Assembly (NCBI GenBank): GCA_032718475.1
Contig: JAUCBJ010006674.1
Span: forward strand, 1-64,000
DNA from: Nemertoderma westbladi
Taxonomy: Eukaryota > Xenacoelomorpha > Nemertodermatida > Nemertodermatidae
Length of the DNA stretch: 64,000 nt
Direction: 5' to 3'
Shown piece after piece: positions 36,871 through 48,000 of the stretch. The stretch's first letter is position 1. Every line of letters starts with the position of its first letter. A program made the position numbers and the translations under genes. Under the pieces are notes generated by a model. That model saw nothing but the letters and a program-made list of their open reading frames with translations, was not told the DNA's origin and made no database searches.

Positions 36871-38100
36871 TGTTCGCGCTTTCAGACCTTTGGCAGTTTA
36901 ACCCGCCAAATTAGAATGTCTTCTAGATAATAAATCTGCTTTTTAGTCTATGACAAGTATTTGATTCACTACACTAGTCGAAACCAATCCGTGCGCGACC
37001 ATTCACCCGCTGGATATTCCCGGGAGATTGGGTTCGACGGTTTAATTTTTATTGCTATGTAAGCCTAATGTATTATTCGACTGACAGTATTATATAATCT
37101 CTGACAATATTATTCACCTTCGGTAATATTAACAGTTCCTTTAGGACGTGGCGCTTTATCTACATAAACAGAGTTATGACTTAAACTACTCGCAACGATA
37201 TGGCTTAATTATAATCCACATATATGGCGCATTCTTTAGGAATTGCTTCTTTAACAGACTCACTCATACACTATGCTGCACAATACTGCACACTAATCTG
37301 CCAATCTTCACTGATTTTAGTCACATATAAAAGGAACACAGGCTGACTCATGTAGGGTCTATCAAATAACATTAGATTCACTTCAAACCACTTTAACATA
37401 AGTCACAATCGTTATTGGTAACCTTTCTCTCTTACCTTCGGTATATCAAGAATATTGGGTTGCGGGGTTATTTATCGTTATTCCAAATATAATTATTCAT
37501 CAACCATATTATGAAGAACTGACAGCAAATAGCAGTATAAAACAACAAGTCAGTACCGGTATGTCAGTGCACATAGGCATGAGATATTCAAGTAGTCAGT
37601 TGTTTTGAATATATCAATCAGTTAAAGGATATATGCCCTTTATAATTAAACCTACCAGTGTACGACTAAAAAGCAGTACAGCACAAAATATTTCTAAGCC
37701 GTTCTTTCTTTGGCTCAAGACTGAATGTAAGCACTGCACATAGGCATTGCGTCATTTCTCGGAAATTCTCTGTACAAGGAGCCACAAAAACGCTCTCATT
37801 GGCTGACTGAACTGAGAGACGCCGTAGAACAAAGGAAATCAACACGTATGAATGTCAGCTGTTAACCGTAGTCATAGTAACTACTGTTCAAGAGTAGCTA
37901 TCACCCTTTTGCGTCACGAATTGCCATAGAATCATAAAATATACCTTTCACAGTACACATACGGAGGAAATAGGTCTTAGATCCTCTAAAAACACAGATA
38001 CAGCAATAATACGGTCTCTTACACTTATTAAATCAACTACGGAGTATTTTAATGTAAAAGATAATAAAAATAACGGGGCAATTCAGCAAAGGCTTTTACA
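36871..38100 (-). repeat. 3' LTR of the minus BEL element
   Basis: It starts (minus strand) TGTAAAAGCC next to the ORF2 tail and ends GCGCGAACA at 36871, the same termini as the 46766 and 57078 LTRs. The length is 1230 bp against 1235. Blocks such as AGCGCCACGTCCT and the C-terminal GTTTAACTGC-like end are shared, while the first 100 bp differ strongly. It is an older subfamily. Confidence 0.85.
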
Positions 38101-38179
38101 CCGCTCCCAGAAAATGGGATTTTCAGTCTATAAAATATAAAAATCACAGTTTCTAAAACACAAAGATACTCTAAACAGT

Positions 38180-39260
38180 TAGTCTTTCTTGCGCAGACGG
38201 CGTTTACGCAGTTTTTTGAGGCTAGCAAGAGTCTTTTTCTCTTTGGGGGGAGCCACTTTACTAGGAGGGCCATAACTCCTGGGTGAAGGGTGCAATATGA
38301 TTGCATCAGAAGGTGTAGGATTGTGGTCGAGGTATCTGCCGTTTCGATATGCTTCTCCTCGAGCTGATTTTCCTCCGATCGTAGCTGGATACGTTCATCC
38401 AAAAACTCTCGCAGAGAATAGGATCGTCCAAGTTCGATAACTTCTTAGAGATTCTGGATTTCTCAATTGAATTGAGATAAGGACAATTCGTTTATCGATT
38501 GGACTCACTGGTATAACTTACGTTTATCTGAACAAACGCAGGTTTCCCTTTTGATCTTTATAAAATAGCGTTTAACTCGTTTCGTACAACGCTCTCCTTC
38601 ACCGTGATGAGGGGTTGCATCGCGTTAAACGTGGACGACCATACGGTTGGATAGTGATATTAGGTGTCCGCGTCACAATCCGGCTAGGTAAGATGGGCGG
38701 CTAGCTAGAAATCACTGTAGGAGGGTTACCGATTAATTATTAGGGTAGCACTAGATCTTGAACAGTGAATACCGTCCGCGAGGATCCGCGACACCACCAG
38801 GATCGCAGGTCTGAGGTCCAACTAAGGAATGAGGAGGTTTGACCGAGTATTCCGGGACTCTGATCGTAGGTTTACTCCAGGATCGTTCGAGCCGAGTGAG
38901 CATAGGTGATACGTCAACAAGTTTCGGTTTACATGGATGTTTATGTCTTTCCGTTTATTAGTTGGGTCTAAGGCATTTATCGTCATAATACCAAAGACGC
39001 ACGTCTGGTAGGGTAAACGCGGGTGATATTTATTTGTTGTTACAATGCTTCTATCAAGAATTCCAAATATACGTTGGAGTTACCGCGTCCATTTGTTTCT
39101 TAAGTGTCTTTTCTTTCGAGTCGATTTCGAATAGAATTTTCGCATTTGAATTTCCGTTTATGGTTCCGACTCCGCTGGGCAGGATATATAGTCGACATAG
39201 TCCGTATTGTGTAAATCGATAGGATGACAAGACCATCTTCTATCAACTCCGTCACATCTG
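38180..39260 (-). pseudogene. broken copy of retroelement accessory ORF2
   Basis: Minus-strand remnants of the 347-codon ORF at 55956-56999. The start region reads TELIEDGL with GTG in place of the start ATG. About 215 bp are then deleted, joining codon 7 to the region for HPIDL, and frameshifts follow. The last ~45 codons are well preserved: PSDAIILHPSPRSYGPPSKV, then KEKKTLASLKKLRKRR and a stop. Retention of the basic tail suggests it was functional in the ancestor. Confidence 0.75.
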
Positions 39261-40086
39261 CTATATATGAGTTTATCCACATTATAATGAGTTTATATTT
39301 AGGCGAGCGGGCGTCGCTACCTACCCCAATCAACCCCGGACAGTACGAGATCCTCAGCGCCGATGTGTCGTAGCCGCTGTACTTTCGCCAACGACGTAGC
39401 CGCACAACGACAACGACAACCGGCACAAGTCACTCAACTGTCCGTCCCAAAGTCTTAGATGTACTTCAGGTTTTCCTTGGAGAGTTAGGTTACTTTACGA
39501 TTGCGACTGGCTACTGTAAACACACTTTAGTAGTAACATTCGCCTATAAACTCACAAGTACCACACACACAACTTGTCACAAATTACACACACTCGGGTC
39601 ACTTGTCCGTTAGTCAATGCCTTCCAGAATGTCACTGTATTATTATGTATCCTTGGATACTAGTCAGTGCGCTATTTATTCCCTATGTTATTCAATGGGA
39701 CAAGCTTTCTATTGTTCGTTTAACTCAATTCTAATTCTAGCGTGGTTGTTGCTATGGTGACATTATACAAAGCTAGCGGTAGAATTAGAGTAATTCCAAT
39801 GCATACAGATCTGGGATGTTATTTAATAGGAATTCTTTAATAGTCAATGTCCTGTTTATACATGACTTTAAGAATTTTATCGGCTATTAACTATGTTTGG
39901 GAGACTTTCACACTCTCATACGCATGATAAGATAAATCTCCGCTCCCTTGATCTATTAATTAATGGAATTTTGGGAACTTTATAAATTGCGTAAAATGGC
40001 AATTTATTAAATTCATTAAAAGGCATGAATTTAAATTTATTCCCTGAAATTTTATTATTTGATAATTAAATGGACATATTTTGATT

Positions 40087-40164
40087 CTAGAACATGTCTA
40101 GGGACACAAGATCCTTAATTCTAAAAAATTGTCTCTTTAAGAATATCGGTAAATGCTACGATAT
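40087..40164 (-). promoter_or_regulatory. hairpin pair, unit B of the minus element
   Basis: Stem 1 at 40143-40164 (ATATCG, 10-nt loop, CGATAT) and stem 2 at 40087-40101 (CTAGA, 5-nt loop, TCTAG). Stem 2 differs from the CCAGA/TCTGG of the other three units at both sides of one base pair. Confidence 0.6.
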
Positions 40165-40268
40165 CTTAATTGACTAGAATTGTTGAAGGATCGGGATTTT
40201 ACAGATCTTGACTTATTAGATTTTGCAAATATTAATTAATTAATATTTGAGATGGGCACCGATTTATT

Positions 40269-40343
40269 CCAGAACTTGTCTGGGGACGTTAACCACTGAT
40301 TCTAGAATTTGTCTTTCAAGTATATCGGTGGGTGCCGCGATAT
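40269..40343 (-). promoter_or_regulatory. hairpin pair, unit A of the minus element
   Basis: Stem 1 at 40322-40343 (ATATCG, 10-nt loop, CGATAT) and stem 2 at 40269-40283 (CCAGA, 5-nt loop, TCTGG). Confidence 0.6.
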
Positions 40344-40928
40344 CTTAATCGACTAGAATTACAGATGGTCAAAGAGTTTAACAGATTTATTTTGCGTTAT
40401 ACGCTACTGTTAAAGGGACATCACGCTACTATATGTATTATTTAATATACGGTATGAGAGCAATATCGCACGAAGCAATGTCAGTGTGAAGAGGCAAGTC
40501 GTTTCCAAGGTCTACCCAGAGCTTGGTTTAGCCGAGACACGAGGATCTGAACTTTGCATTCCTAATACTCTGCCTACCAATAATACTAAATATAGTAGTG
40601 GCTTTATTGTACTTTAATAAGTACAGACATTTCATCTTACTGTTGTTACGTATTTATAGTATAATACGGACAGTAAGGAAAGAGAAAAATAATTATCTCT
40701 TCGCCGTCGCACTAAATATAATATAAGTAATGACGTACGTAATAAACACGAATATATTGCACTATTCTACTAAATAATCGCAAAATAATATTCTACTAAA
40801 TTAAATAAAACGATTATAATAAAATTACATAGTAATACGTACATAAATATAAAAATAATAATAATAATATAAAATAATAGAGTCACACGCCCACTCCGAA
40901 CGATATTAAGTTGGGGAGTCCCTAGATG

Positions 40929-41175
40929 TCGGTTGGATTAGGGAAGTGGTCGTGGGAAGAGTTTCTTGCCTTCCATAGTTTCCGGAGAGCTCTCTGTCTC
41001 TTTCCAGTAAACATAAACGACCCACTGGGCGATTGAGCTGTTGAGTCTCAAAGACTATCCCTGGTTTCTTAAAGTTCCGCCGCATGACGACGAGCTCTAC
41101 GGATCGCACCAAACCATCGCTCGAGATATAAGTCTCGATGATACGTCCTGTTTGCCATCGCTTACGTGGGAGATG
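40929..41175 (-). pseudogene. integrase C-terminal end of BEL/Pao Pol
   Basis: The minus strand encodes RWQTGRIIETYISSDGLVRS, VELVVMRRNF and LNRPVGRLCLLERDRELSG. The pattern W--GRI--------DG-VR-V---------RP--RLC-LE is typical of the extreme C-terminus of BEL/Pao integrases. It lines up with the last residues of the 50259-54335 ORF and shows what was lost there. Upstream integrase is absent. Confidence 0.8.
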
Positions 41176-41179
41176 TATC

Positions 41180-41690
41180 AGTTATCCCACAAAAGCTTTT
41201 ACAAATTTGTTGATCAATTTATTGTGCACAACCGAATCGAATGCTTTAGCTAAGTCAATGTACACCACATCAACTTTATGGCGAAAGTCTAATATCTTAA
41301 ACCATTCGTTTGAACAGGTTAAAAGCTGGGTGCATGTGGATCGACGTTTCATGAATCCGTGTTGTGCCTTCGTTATAATTTTATTCGTTCGTAAGTAATC
41401 AGGTAGTTCGGATTTAACACAGAGTTCGCTTGCTCGCTACACAGGTAAGTGAAACTGGGCAGTAATTGTATGGGTCAGTGGGGTTGCCCTTCTTAAATAT
41501 CGGCACAATATTTGCAGTTAACCACACAGTAGGTAAAGCATGAGTGACAAACGAGACATTAAATATAACAGACAACGGACTACATAAACAACGAGCTAAC
41601 TTAGAATACATGAAGCTAGGTAAACCATCTGGAGTATTACTCACTTTCGCATCAATTTTACGAAGTATAGTATAGGCTCATTCCATGAAA
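41180..41690 (-). pseudogene. CR1/jockey-type LINE RT fragment
   Basis: The minus strand encodes NTPDGLPSFMYSKLARCLCS, FKKGNPTDPYNYCPVSLTCV, then after a frame change KAQHGFMKRRSTCTQLL and VDVVYIDLAKAFDSVVHNKL. These are RT motifs 1, 2 and A of CR1/jockey-like elements. Motif C is missing because the sequence passes straight into the BEL fragment at about 41175. Confidence 0.8.
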
Positions 41691-42716
41691 AGGTCAACCC
41701 CCCCCCCCCACTAATTTCGAAAAATGAGATGTAGCTTTGAATTTATACTTCTTTTAGGTCAAAATTTATCGTACTTCCTGAATTCAGTGCTAAAAATTGT
41801 ATCAACACAGGTGGTTTCTCAAAAATAGTCGAATTACAAATTATGTACCTGCTCTGCACAAAATGTGAATAAAAGTGTGCAAAAGTTTCGTTCCATGTTG
41901 GCACTTCCTATGACCAATAAATTAACATTTCTGAGCATGTACCAAATCAAAAACAAACCCTATTTCGAATTTTTTTGGTTTGATTTAATTTCACCAGTGT
42001 TTAATTCCTCTGTAATGAAATCGATAAAGTTAATCATGTGATGTCCCATACTTTACCTAAAATAGTGACATTTTTAGTTTATTCACAGAGATGTAACTCA
42101 GCCTAATCACCCAGTGGAATGCAAAGCACGTTTGTGTTGCGTCATCGTATAAAACAATTAGTTTCATCTTCACTCCCTCAGAAATATCATGGCGGCCAAT
42201 TGAAAATTGTCCCATACTTTACCATTAAAATGGCGATTATATTAGTGCACTGTATTAATGTAATATGTGAAGCCAGGAGTGTTATAATACTCTAAGCTCA
42301 TAGTCGGTCGTAAGAATAGGAGTCTATATTTGAACTGAGAATCATTCCTCAGTCAAGAAATCCTTGGGTTTATGCATGTAAAGTCCCATACTTTACCAAA
42401 AAATAGTGAAATTTTTAATTTATACACGGAGAAGTAGTCTAACACAGCCCAATCACCCAGTGGAATGCAAAGCTCGTTTGTGTTGCGTCATCTTAAGAAA
42501 CAATTACCTGTAGTTGAGATTTATTTATTTTTATTTATACCGAGTGGTCGTACACATTAATTATAACAATAATTGCATTATTTTTAATTCGCAGGGTAAG
42601 CATTTAATAATTTCTATTAAAGGGATTTAGTTTTGAATGTTGATAATGAATAGTGCACTGATAGTAGTTGGCAGTAGCCGAAGCTAGTTTTGTCAACTGC
42701 TATCAACGACCAGTTC
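41691..42716. other. gene-free stretch with a direct repeat
   Basis: A block of about 125 bp (TCCCATACTTTACC ... CACCCAGTGGAATGCAAAGC ... TTGTGTTGCGTCATC) occurs at about 42043-42170 and again at 42386-42510. A shorter CCCATACTTTACCA also lies near 42211. No coding sequence. Confidence 0.6.
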
Positions 42717-42743
42717 GGGGGGGGGGGGGGGGGGGGGGGGGGG
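42717..42743. repeat. homopolymer G tract (27 bp)
   Basis: Uninterrupted G run. Confidence 0.95.
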
Positions 42744-42924
42744 TGGTACTAGCCTATCCAACCAGCAACAGCTCAGGCGATTTCCTTTTTCTTTTTCCCA
42801 CAAAGTACTGTATATTTATTTTACTTTTTATTCAATTAATTTAATTTGTATTTTTAGGATATGAAACTGGATAAAATCGCAATATTTTGTATTTTTTTGT
42901 AATTTTATTTTCTTGTATTTTATC

Positions 42925-44459
42925 TTACTGTAGCTCATTTATTAGTTTATTTTTTAATTTTCTTCCTAATGATTTTTTCGATTTACTTTGTTTAATATCT
43001 ACATCTAGCGTGTTCCAGACAATGACACCGTTATATTTTAATGATTTCTGTCCTTGTAGTAGTCGGGTCCGTGGTACATAGTAGTTTTTTCTTGTTGTTG
43101 ATCGTGTGTTGTAAGTATGTACAGTAGATGTTTGTTGAAACAACGAAGTGATAAAATTTTGTTTTTTGTTATTGTGGATTTCCCACATTAGTTTAGCTGT
43201 TTCAAGAAAATGCAGTTGTTCAATCGGTAGTATATCTAATTGTTTGTAGAGTGGTGATGCGTGTTCCCTGTAGTGAGTGAAGGTAATAGCTCTGACTAGT
43301 TTATTTATTTTAATTTTAATAGGTTTCGTATGTGTAGATTGAGCGTTACCCCAGATCACTATATACCGTAATTAATGTAAGGTTGTATCAGTGAACAGTA
43401 AAGTAATTTTAATATACGTAGTGGTAGAGTGTGTCGGAGTTTAAAAAATATACCAGCTGATTTTGAGATTTTCTTCAAAACATAAGCACAATGATTTTTC
43501 CAAGATAACTTTCTGTCTATCCAAATTCCTAAAAATTTTGTTTCATTTACATTTTTTATTGGTTGATTACGTATTTTTATATTATTGTGTTTTGTTTCTT
43601 TTTTATTTGTAAAAAATAGATACTCTGTTTTTTTAAGATTTAATGATAGTTGGTTGTCGGTTAGCCATAGATCAATTTTATGAAGTTCGGTATTTACAGT
43701 TTCAGTTAGTATTTCAAGGTCTTTGTGATTGTAAAGTAGGTTTGTATCGTCGGCAAATAAAGTTGAGTGAAGTGATGTACAGTTCGGTAAGTCGTTTATG
43801 TAAATTAAGAATAGTGTAGCGCTGAGTATAGCCCCCTGGGCTTTCGAAGGCTCGAAGGCTTTCTTAAGATCTATTGATATCAAACAGGCAGATTCTTGTA
43901 ATTCTAGGATATTTTGTAATTTTTCGGTTACAGTCAGTATGGCATCTGTTGTTGTAGATTGTTTTCGAAATCCGTATTGGTATTGTGAGAGTATGGAGTA
44001 CTTGTCTAGATAAGAGATGAGTTGGGAGTTGATTACGCGTTCAAAGAGTTTACTGAATACAGGTAATATTGATATGGGTCTGTAATTGTTTTTGTCAGTA
44101 GGGACGCCGGATTTAAAAACTGGGGTAATTTTAGCAGATTTAAGAGTGGATGGGAATGAACCGGTTTTAATAGAGAGATTTATCAGATATGTCAAGTGTG
44201 GTGCAATATCGTACGCTGCTAATTTAACTAGAGTGATGGGGAAGCTGTCGTTAGTTGAACTTGAGTTATTGAGATCTAGTATGTTGTAAATAGTTTCAGT
44301 GTTAGAGGTTTCAATAAGTGAGAAGGAGTTTGGTTTTTTGTGGTTTATATAACGTATTGGGTTTCTGTTTGTTGTACATGCACCACATAAGTCTGTAAGT
44401 GCTAACGCGGGATTTCCTTGGTAAAGTGACACCATACCAGTGATTTCTGAAAGTACCAA
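42925..44459 (-). pseudogene. CR1/L2-type LINE ORF2, internally deleted
   Basis: Two abutting minus frames (44459-43359 and 43359-42925) separated by a stop. Present are RT motifs KSAKITPVFKSGVPTDKNNY, RPISILPVFSKLFERVI, SQYQYGFRKQSTTTDAI, SIDLKKAF, then motif C LFADDTNLLYN with both aspartates, KFLGIWIDRKLSWKNH, and the C-terminal region to KLINELQ. Between motif A and motif B about 70-75 residues are missing. The junction reads KKAFEPSKAQGAIL and stays in frame. There is no endonuclease. It is dead because the palm is incomplete and a stop follows NYGI. Confidence 0.85.
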
Positions 44460-45363
44460 TGTGCTAACTCAGTAACAGACTTTAACAACATTTAGCAACA
44501 CCAATTCTTCACCACCCGCAAGAGGGCTTAAGTGTTCTAAAGTGCTAACTTACTAAAAACACCAATAACAATAGTAATATTAGCAAAGTTAGGAGTTTGA
44601 AGTGATGGTATCTGTAAATCTTGGAAGATAATGATTAGGTGTTTTTGTGTTGAATATTTCAAGACACCACACATCATAAAATGCTAACTCATTATTCGTT
44701 CTTTGGGATGTGAAAGGATATTGAATATATTATAATATTTAATATTTAATCATTTGTTTCAAAAATATCAATATTTATTTAGTTTCAACAACGTCAATAG
44801 AATCAAAATATTTATATTAAAATTTATGTAACATTACAGAACATAGTTTTTCTAATGTTTCTTATAGTGTTATTGATTGTTTGAAAATCAAGATGTTCAG
44901 AATAAATGTAAATTACATTATTTGAACGTTACAAATTGGTTGGTAACATTATTTCAACGTTTCAAAATAATTATAAACTGAATTGGGGGGTGGGGGGGGG
45001 GGGGGGGGGGTGTACACACCAAATTTTATACTACCAAGTTTTTGCTAATTTCATTTGTGAAAATGTTCTCAAACATATAAAATATGTTCAATTAAAATAT
45101 TTTATAACGTTCTATATTTTTCATTTTCAAAATAAAATAGAGAATCCTAAAAAAATGTTCTCCTTTTTAAACAATAGAACATACATTTCTGCATTTCCAA
45201 TCGCTGAGTTTCTCAGGCTACCAAAGGGGGTCAGAACCTTAATGCGCATATAAGACAATGAATGCTTGTATTTATGGATGTATGTTACCACTATATGATT
45301 TCTGCTGATTGCAATTATTTATTTCTGAAACACATTGTCATCTATATTGTGATCTATGGTTGA
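44460..45363. other. gene-free stretch
   Basis: AT-rich. The words GTGCTAAC / TGCTAACTC recur several times at 44.46-44.69 kb, and again near 58.86-58.97 kb on the far side of the BEL insertion. A G-rich tract lies at 44985-45010. Confidence 0.5.
44985..45010. repeat. G tract with one T
   Basis: Six G, one T, nineteen G. Confidence 0.95.
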
Positions 45364-46759
45364 TTAAAAAGCAATAAACACTATAAACGTAATAAATAGA
45401 ATGCTGTGCCGGCTTGACGACAAAATTGAGCCACCACAACTCCCTACTGTATCACCCATGACATTTGCTAGATCATCCGAATCTTCAAGGCCAGTGTCCT
45501 TTAAGATGCGTCTCAAGAAAGTCATGGGCTGTCCACCATGCTTATTCACTCCATGAGGCTACCAAAGAACAAGATTATGCACTGACTGATCCACACGGCG
45601 AAAGCAATGTCCTGCATAGCGGAGGCGGGTTTGTTCTAGTGTCAAGCCTGGGGGAACCAATGAGACACCTCCAATGTTATATAGTGTCTGGTTGGAGATG
45701 TGTGGATTGTACTTGACACAGTGAACCCGGCGTAGCATTCTTGTGAATGTGCCATCCAGAGATTTGGTATCCTCTGCAGTTAGAGCCCAGCATGGACTCC
45801 CATAGAGGAGTACTGGAACTACTGCTGCTCTAAATAATCGTACCTTAAGATTCCGATTAATTCTATGTGACTTCCAAATCCTGGAAAGCCTATTCAAGGC
45901 TGCCCATGCCTTTCCCTTGCGTATTCAAAGGTCTCGCCTGACCTCCGGATCCATGAACCCTGGTGACAGAAGTCGTCCACATGCTCAAGCATACCATCCT
46001 TTGAGCTTATGCTCATCCGATCAGAGACTTGCTGATGACTTTCATAGTTAACTGTCAAAATTTTGGTCATTTTTGGAGTTAATAAAAAGACCAACACCAG
46101 AAGCAGCATGTTCTAATGAGCTGAGGAGCCGTTGGGCTCCCTCTAGTGATTCTGAGAGTACTCCTAAGTCATCAGCAAAGTCTAGATCAGTTAGGTACTT
46201 GGCAGGATTTCCTCGACTTCTGGAGCCAGTAGGTGGAGTTATCATCACCCCCATCATCATTATGATGATCTAGTGACATGCTTATAGTCAACCATAATTA
46301 TGAACAAGAATGGCGCAAGTGTGTCTCCCTGGAGGACGCCCCATAACACTTAAAGTGGTTCTGTGTCACCGTCAGCAGTAGACACAAATGTTGTCGAACC
46401 ATCGTATACTGATCTGATTGCTGCAATAATTGCCTTGAATAAGTCAACAAAGATAACAGCCAGATGCCTGTCTTTCTTTTTTGATCAATCTCTTCAATTA
46501 TCCTTCTAAGTACCAAAATGGGCTCCATGGTCTCACGACCTTTAAGGAACCCATTCTGATTTCCAAGGAGCAGTCTCTCAATGGGATCCAGAGGGATCAA
46601 TGGGATCTAGATAAGCTTTAAACACTCAGGTATTTTATAGACCTCAGGGGGACACCATCTACTCCACTACTGGCACGATTGGTTTTAATGCCCTTTGCAG
46701 CAGCCTTCACTTCTGCAAAGGAGATATAGCCAATGGGAATATCTGGGAGTACAGACTCA
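45364..46759 (-). pseudogene. RTE-like LINE, RT to 3' end, interrupted by the BEL insertion
   Basis: Minus-strand blocks in changing frames: AEVKAAAKGIKTNRASSGVD (46.7 kb), LLLGNQNGFLKGRETMEPIL (46.5 kb), LTDLDFADDLGVLSESLEGA (46.15 kb), VVPVLLYGSPCWALTAEDTK and RLRYAGHCFRR (45.7 kb), and HGGQPMTFLRRIL (45.5 kb). This is a nearly full RT with several frameshifts. The coding signal is cut at 46759, directly next to the target duplication of the BEL element. Three further fragments of the same family lie at 1.25, 2.0 and 13.8-14.25 kb. Confidence 0.85.
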
Positions 46760-46765
46760 GAACAC
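46760..46765. repeat. target-site duplication (left), GAACAC
   Basis: GAACAC directly before the 5' LTR. The same six bases follow the 3' LTR at 58313-58318. Confidence 0.9.
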
Positions 46766-48000
46766 TGTAAAAGCTTCTGTGGGATATAACTGGCCCCTTT
46801 TGCTTCGCAATCCAGTTTCCCCCCAGGCGCTGGAATACTCTAAAAAGGTTCTCTAACTGTATATATATTCCCCTCGCCCGCAAGGTACCGTTACAGGTGT
46901 TTTAACGGACATAAAAGTCATTCTGCTATATACGTGTTTTGGCGGACATGGTAAGGCAAAAAACCTGTAATGCACCAACTACCTTTCACAGCTTAGCCGT
47001 GATGATTCATATTACGACATCTAACAGCTGGTTGCTGACATGGAAACAGCCATTGGATGCATGGTTCTTTGTTTGGCTTGAGCCAATCAGAGCGATTTTT
47101 CCTGTCGACGTGTAGCTTTTCGGCCGATCATAAGGAGAGTGTTCAGTCTTACTGTTTTTACTTGATACTTTGTTGTTATTGCTGTCTAAGCCAGAAACAC
47201 CGGCTTTTTGGGAAGAACTCTAGTAAAACTGCTTAGATTATAGAAAGTATAACTGTTACCGGCGGTGTTACCTCACTTAATTTAACTGCACTAATCATAT
47301 TGTTTGTACTGCTATTTACCGTCAGTTATTAATTGTATCTATTTGTTGATGGAAATATTGCTCTTTGGAGAATACGGATAAATCACCCAAAATTCCCAAT
47401 TTTCTTGATACACTACAGGTTAGAGAGGCGGGCTATATATAACAATTGCGATTTATATCAATGTGGTGTGTATTGAATCTAATGTTATTTAGTAGACACT
47501 ACCTGAGTCAATTGCTGTTCTCTTTATGTGTGATCAAATATACTGACGGTCGGCAGAATAGTGTGCATGATTGTGAGTGTGATGTGACTGGTAACAAAGC
47601 ATTTCCTAAAGAATGCGACTTATACTTTAATCATAAGCCTTATCGTTGCGTTTAGTATAAGTCCTAGCTCTGTTTAAATAGATAGAGCGCCACGTCCTAA
47701 AGGAACTGTTAATATTTCCCGAAAGTTAATAATATCTGTCAGAAATTACATATTAGCGATCAATCGAATAATACAGTAGGCTTACACTGCAACCTTACAC
47801 TGCAATAATAAAATCTAAGCATCCGAATTCAGCCTCCCGGGTGTAGATCCATCGGGTGAATGATCGCGCATGGGCTGGCTTCGGCTAATGTTTTGTTTAT
47901 TAGCATAAAATATTGTCGTATGCTAAAGGTGTGTTAATTAACTAAAAGACATATAAATTTTGGCAGGTTAAACTGCTAAAGGTCTTCAAAAGCGCGAACA
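46766..48000 (+). repeat. 5' LTR
   Basis: 1235 bp, TGT...ACA termini, pairs with 57078-58312. It contains a TATATATAA box near 47434 and AATAAAATC near 47806, arranged as expected for a U3 promoter followed by an R-region polyadenylation signal. Confidence 0.95.
47434..47442 (+). promoter_or_regulatory. candidate LTR TATA box
   Basis: CGGGCTATATATAACAATTG, the best TATA-like sequence in the LTR, unchanged in the 3' LTR. Use as the start signal is inferred. Confidence 0.45.

Larger units (their letters stand above)
36871..41175 (-). mobile_element. truncated BEL/Pao LTR element, minus strand
   Basis: It carries, in minus-strand order, the integrase C-terminus (about 41175-40929), the long inter-ORF spacer with two hairpin units, a broken copy of accessory ORF2 and a 3' LTR (38100-36871). 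All parts correspond collinearly to the plus-strand element at 46766-58312, but clearly diverged. The 5' LTR, Gag and most of Pol are absent. The right end abuts a LINE fragment at about 41175, the left end a different LINE at 36870. Confidence 0.85.

Noticed and set aside
36000-41200. A CRISPR-like or phage-like system
   Set aside because: The tandem arrays here have no unique spacers and the genes are eukaryotic and intron-containing; the window is animal DNA.
47446-47655. 69-codon ORF inside both LTRs (also 57758-57967)
   Set aside because: Its identity in the two LTRs follows from LTR duplication. The corresponding parts of the two older LTR copies contain stops, so there is no sign of selection for a protein.
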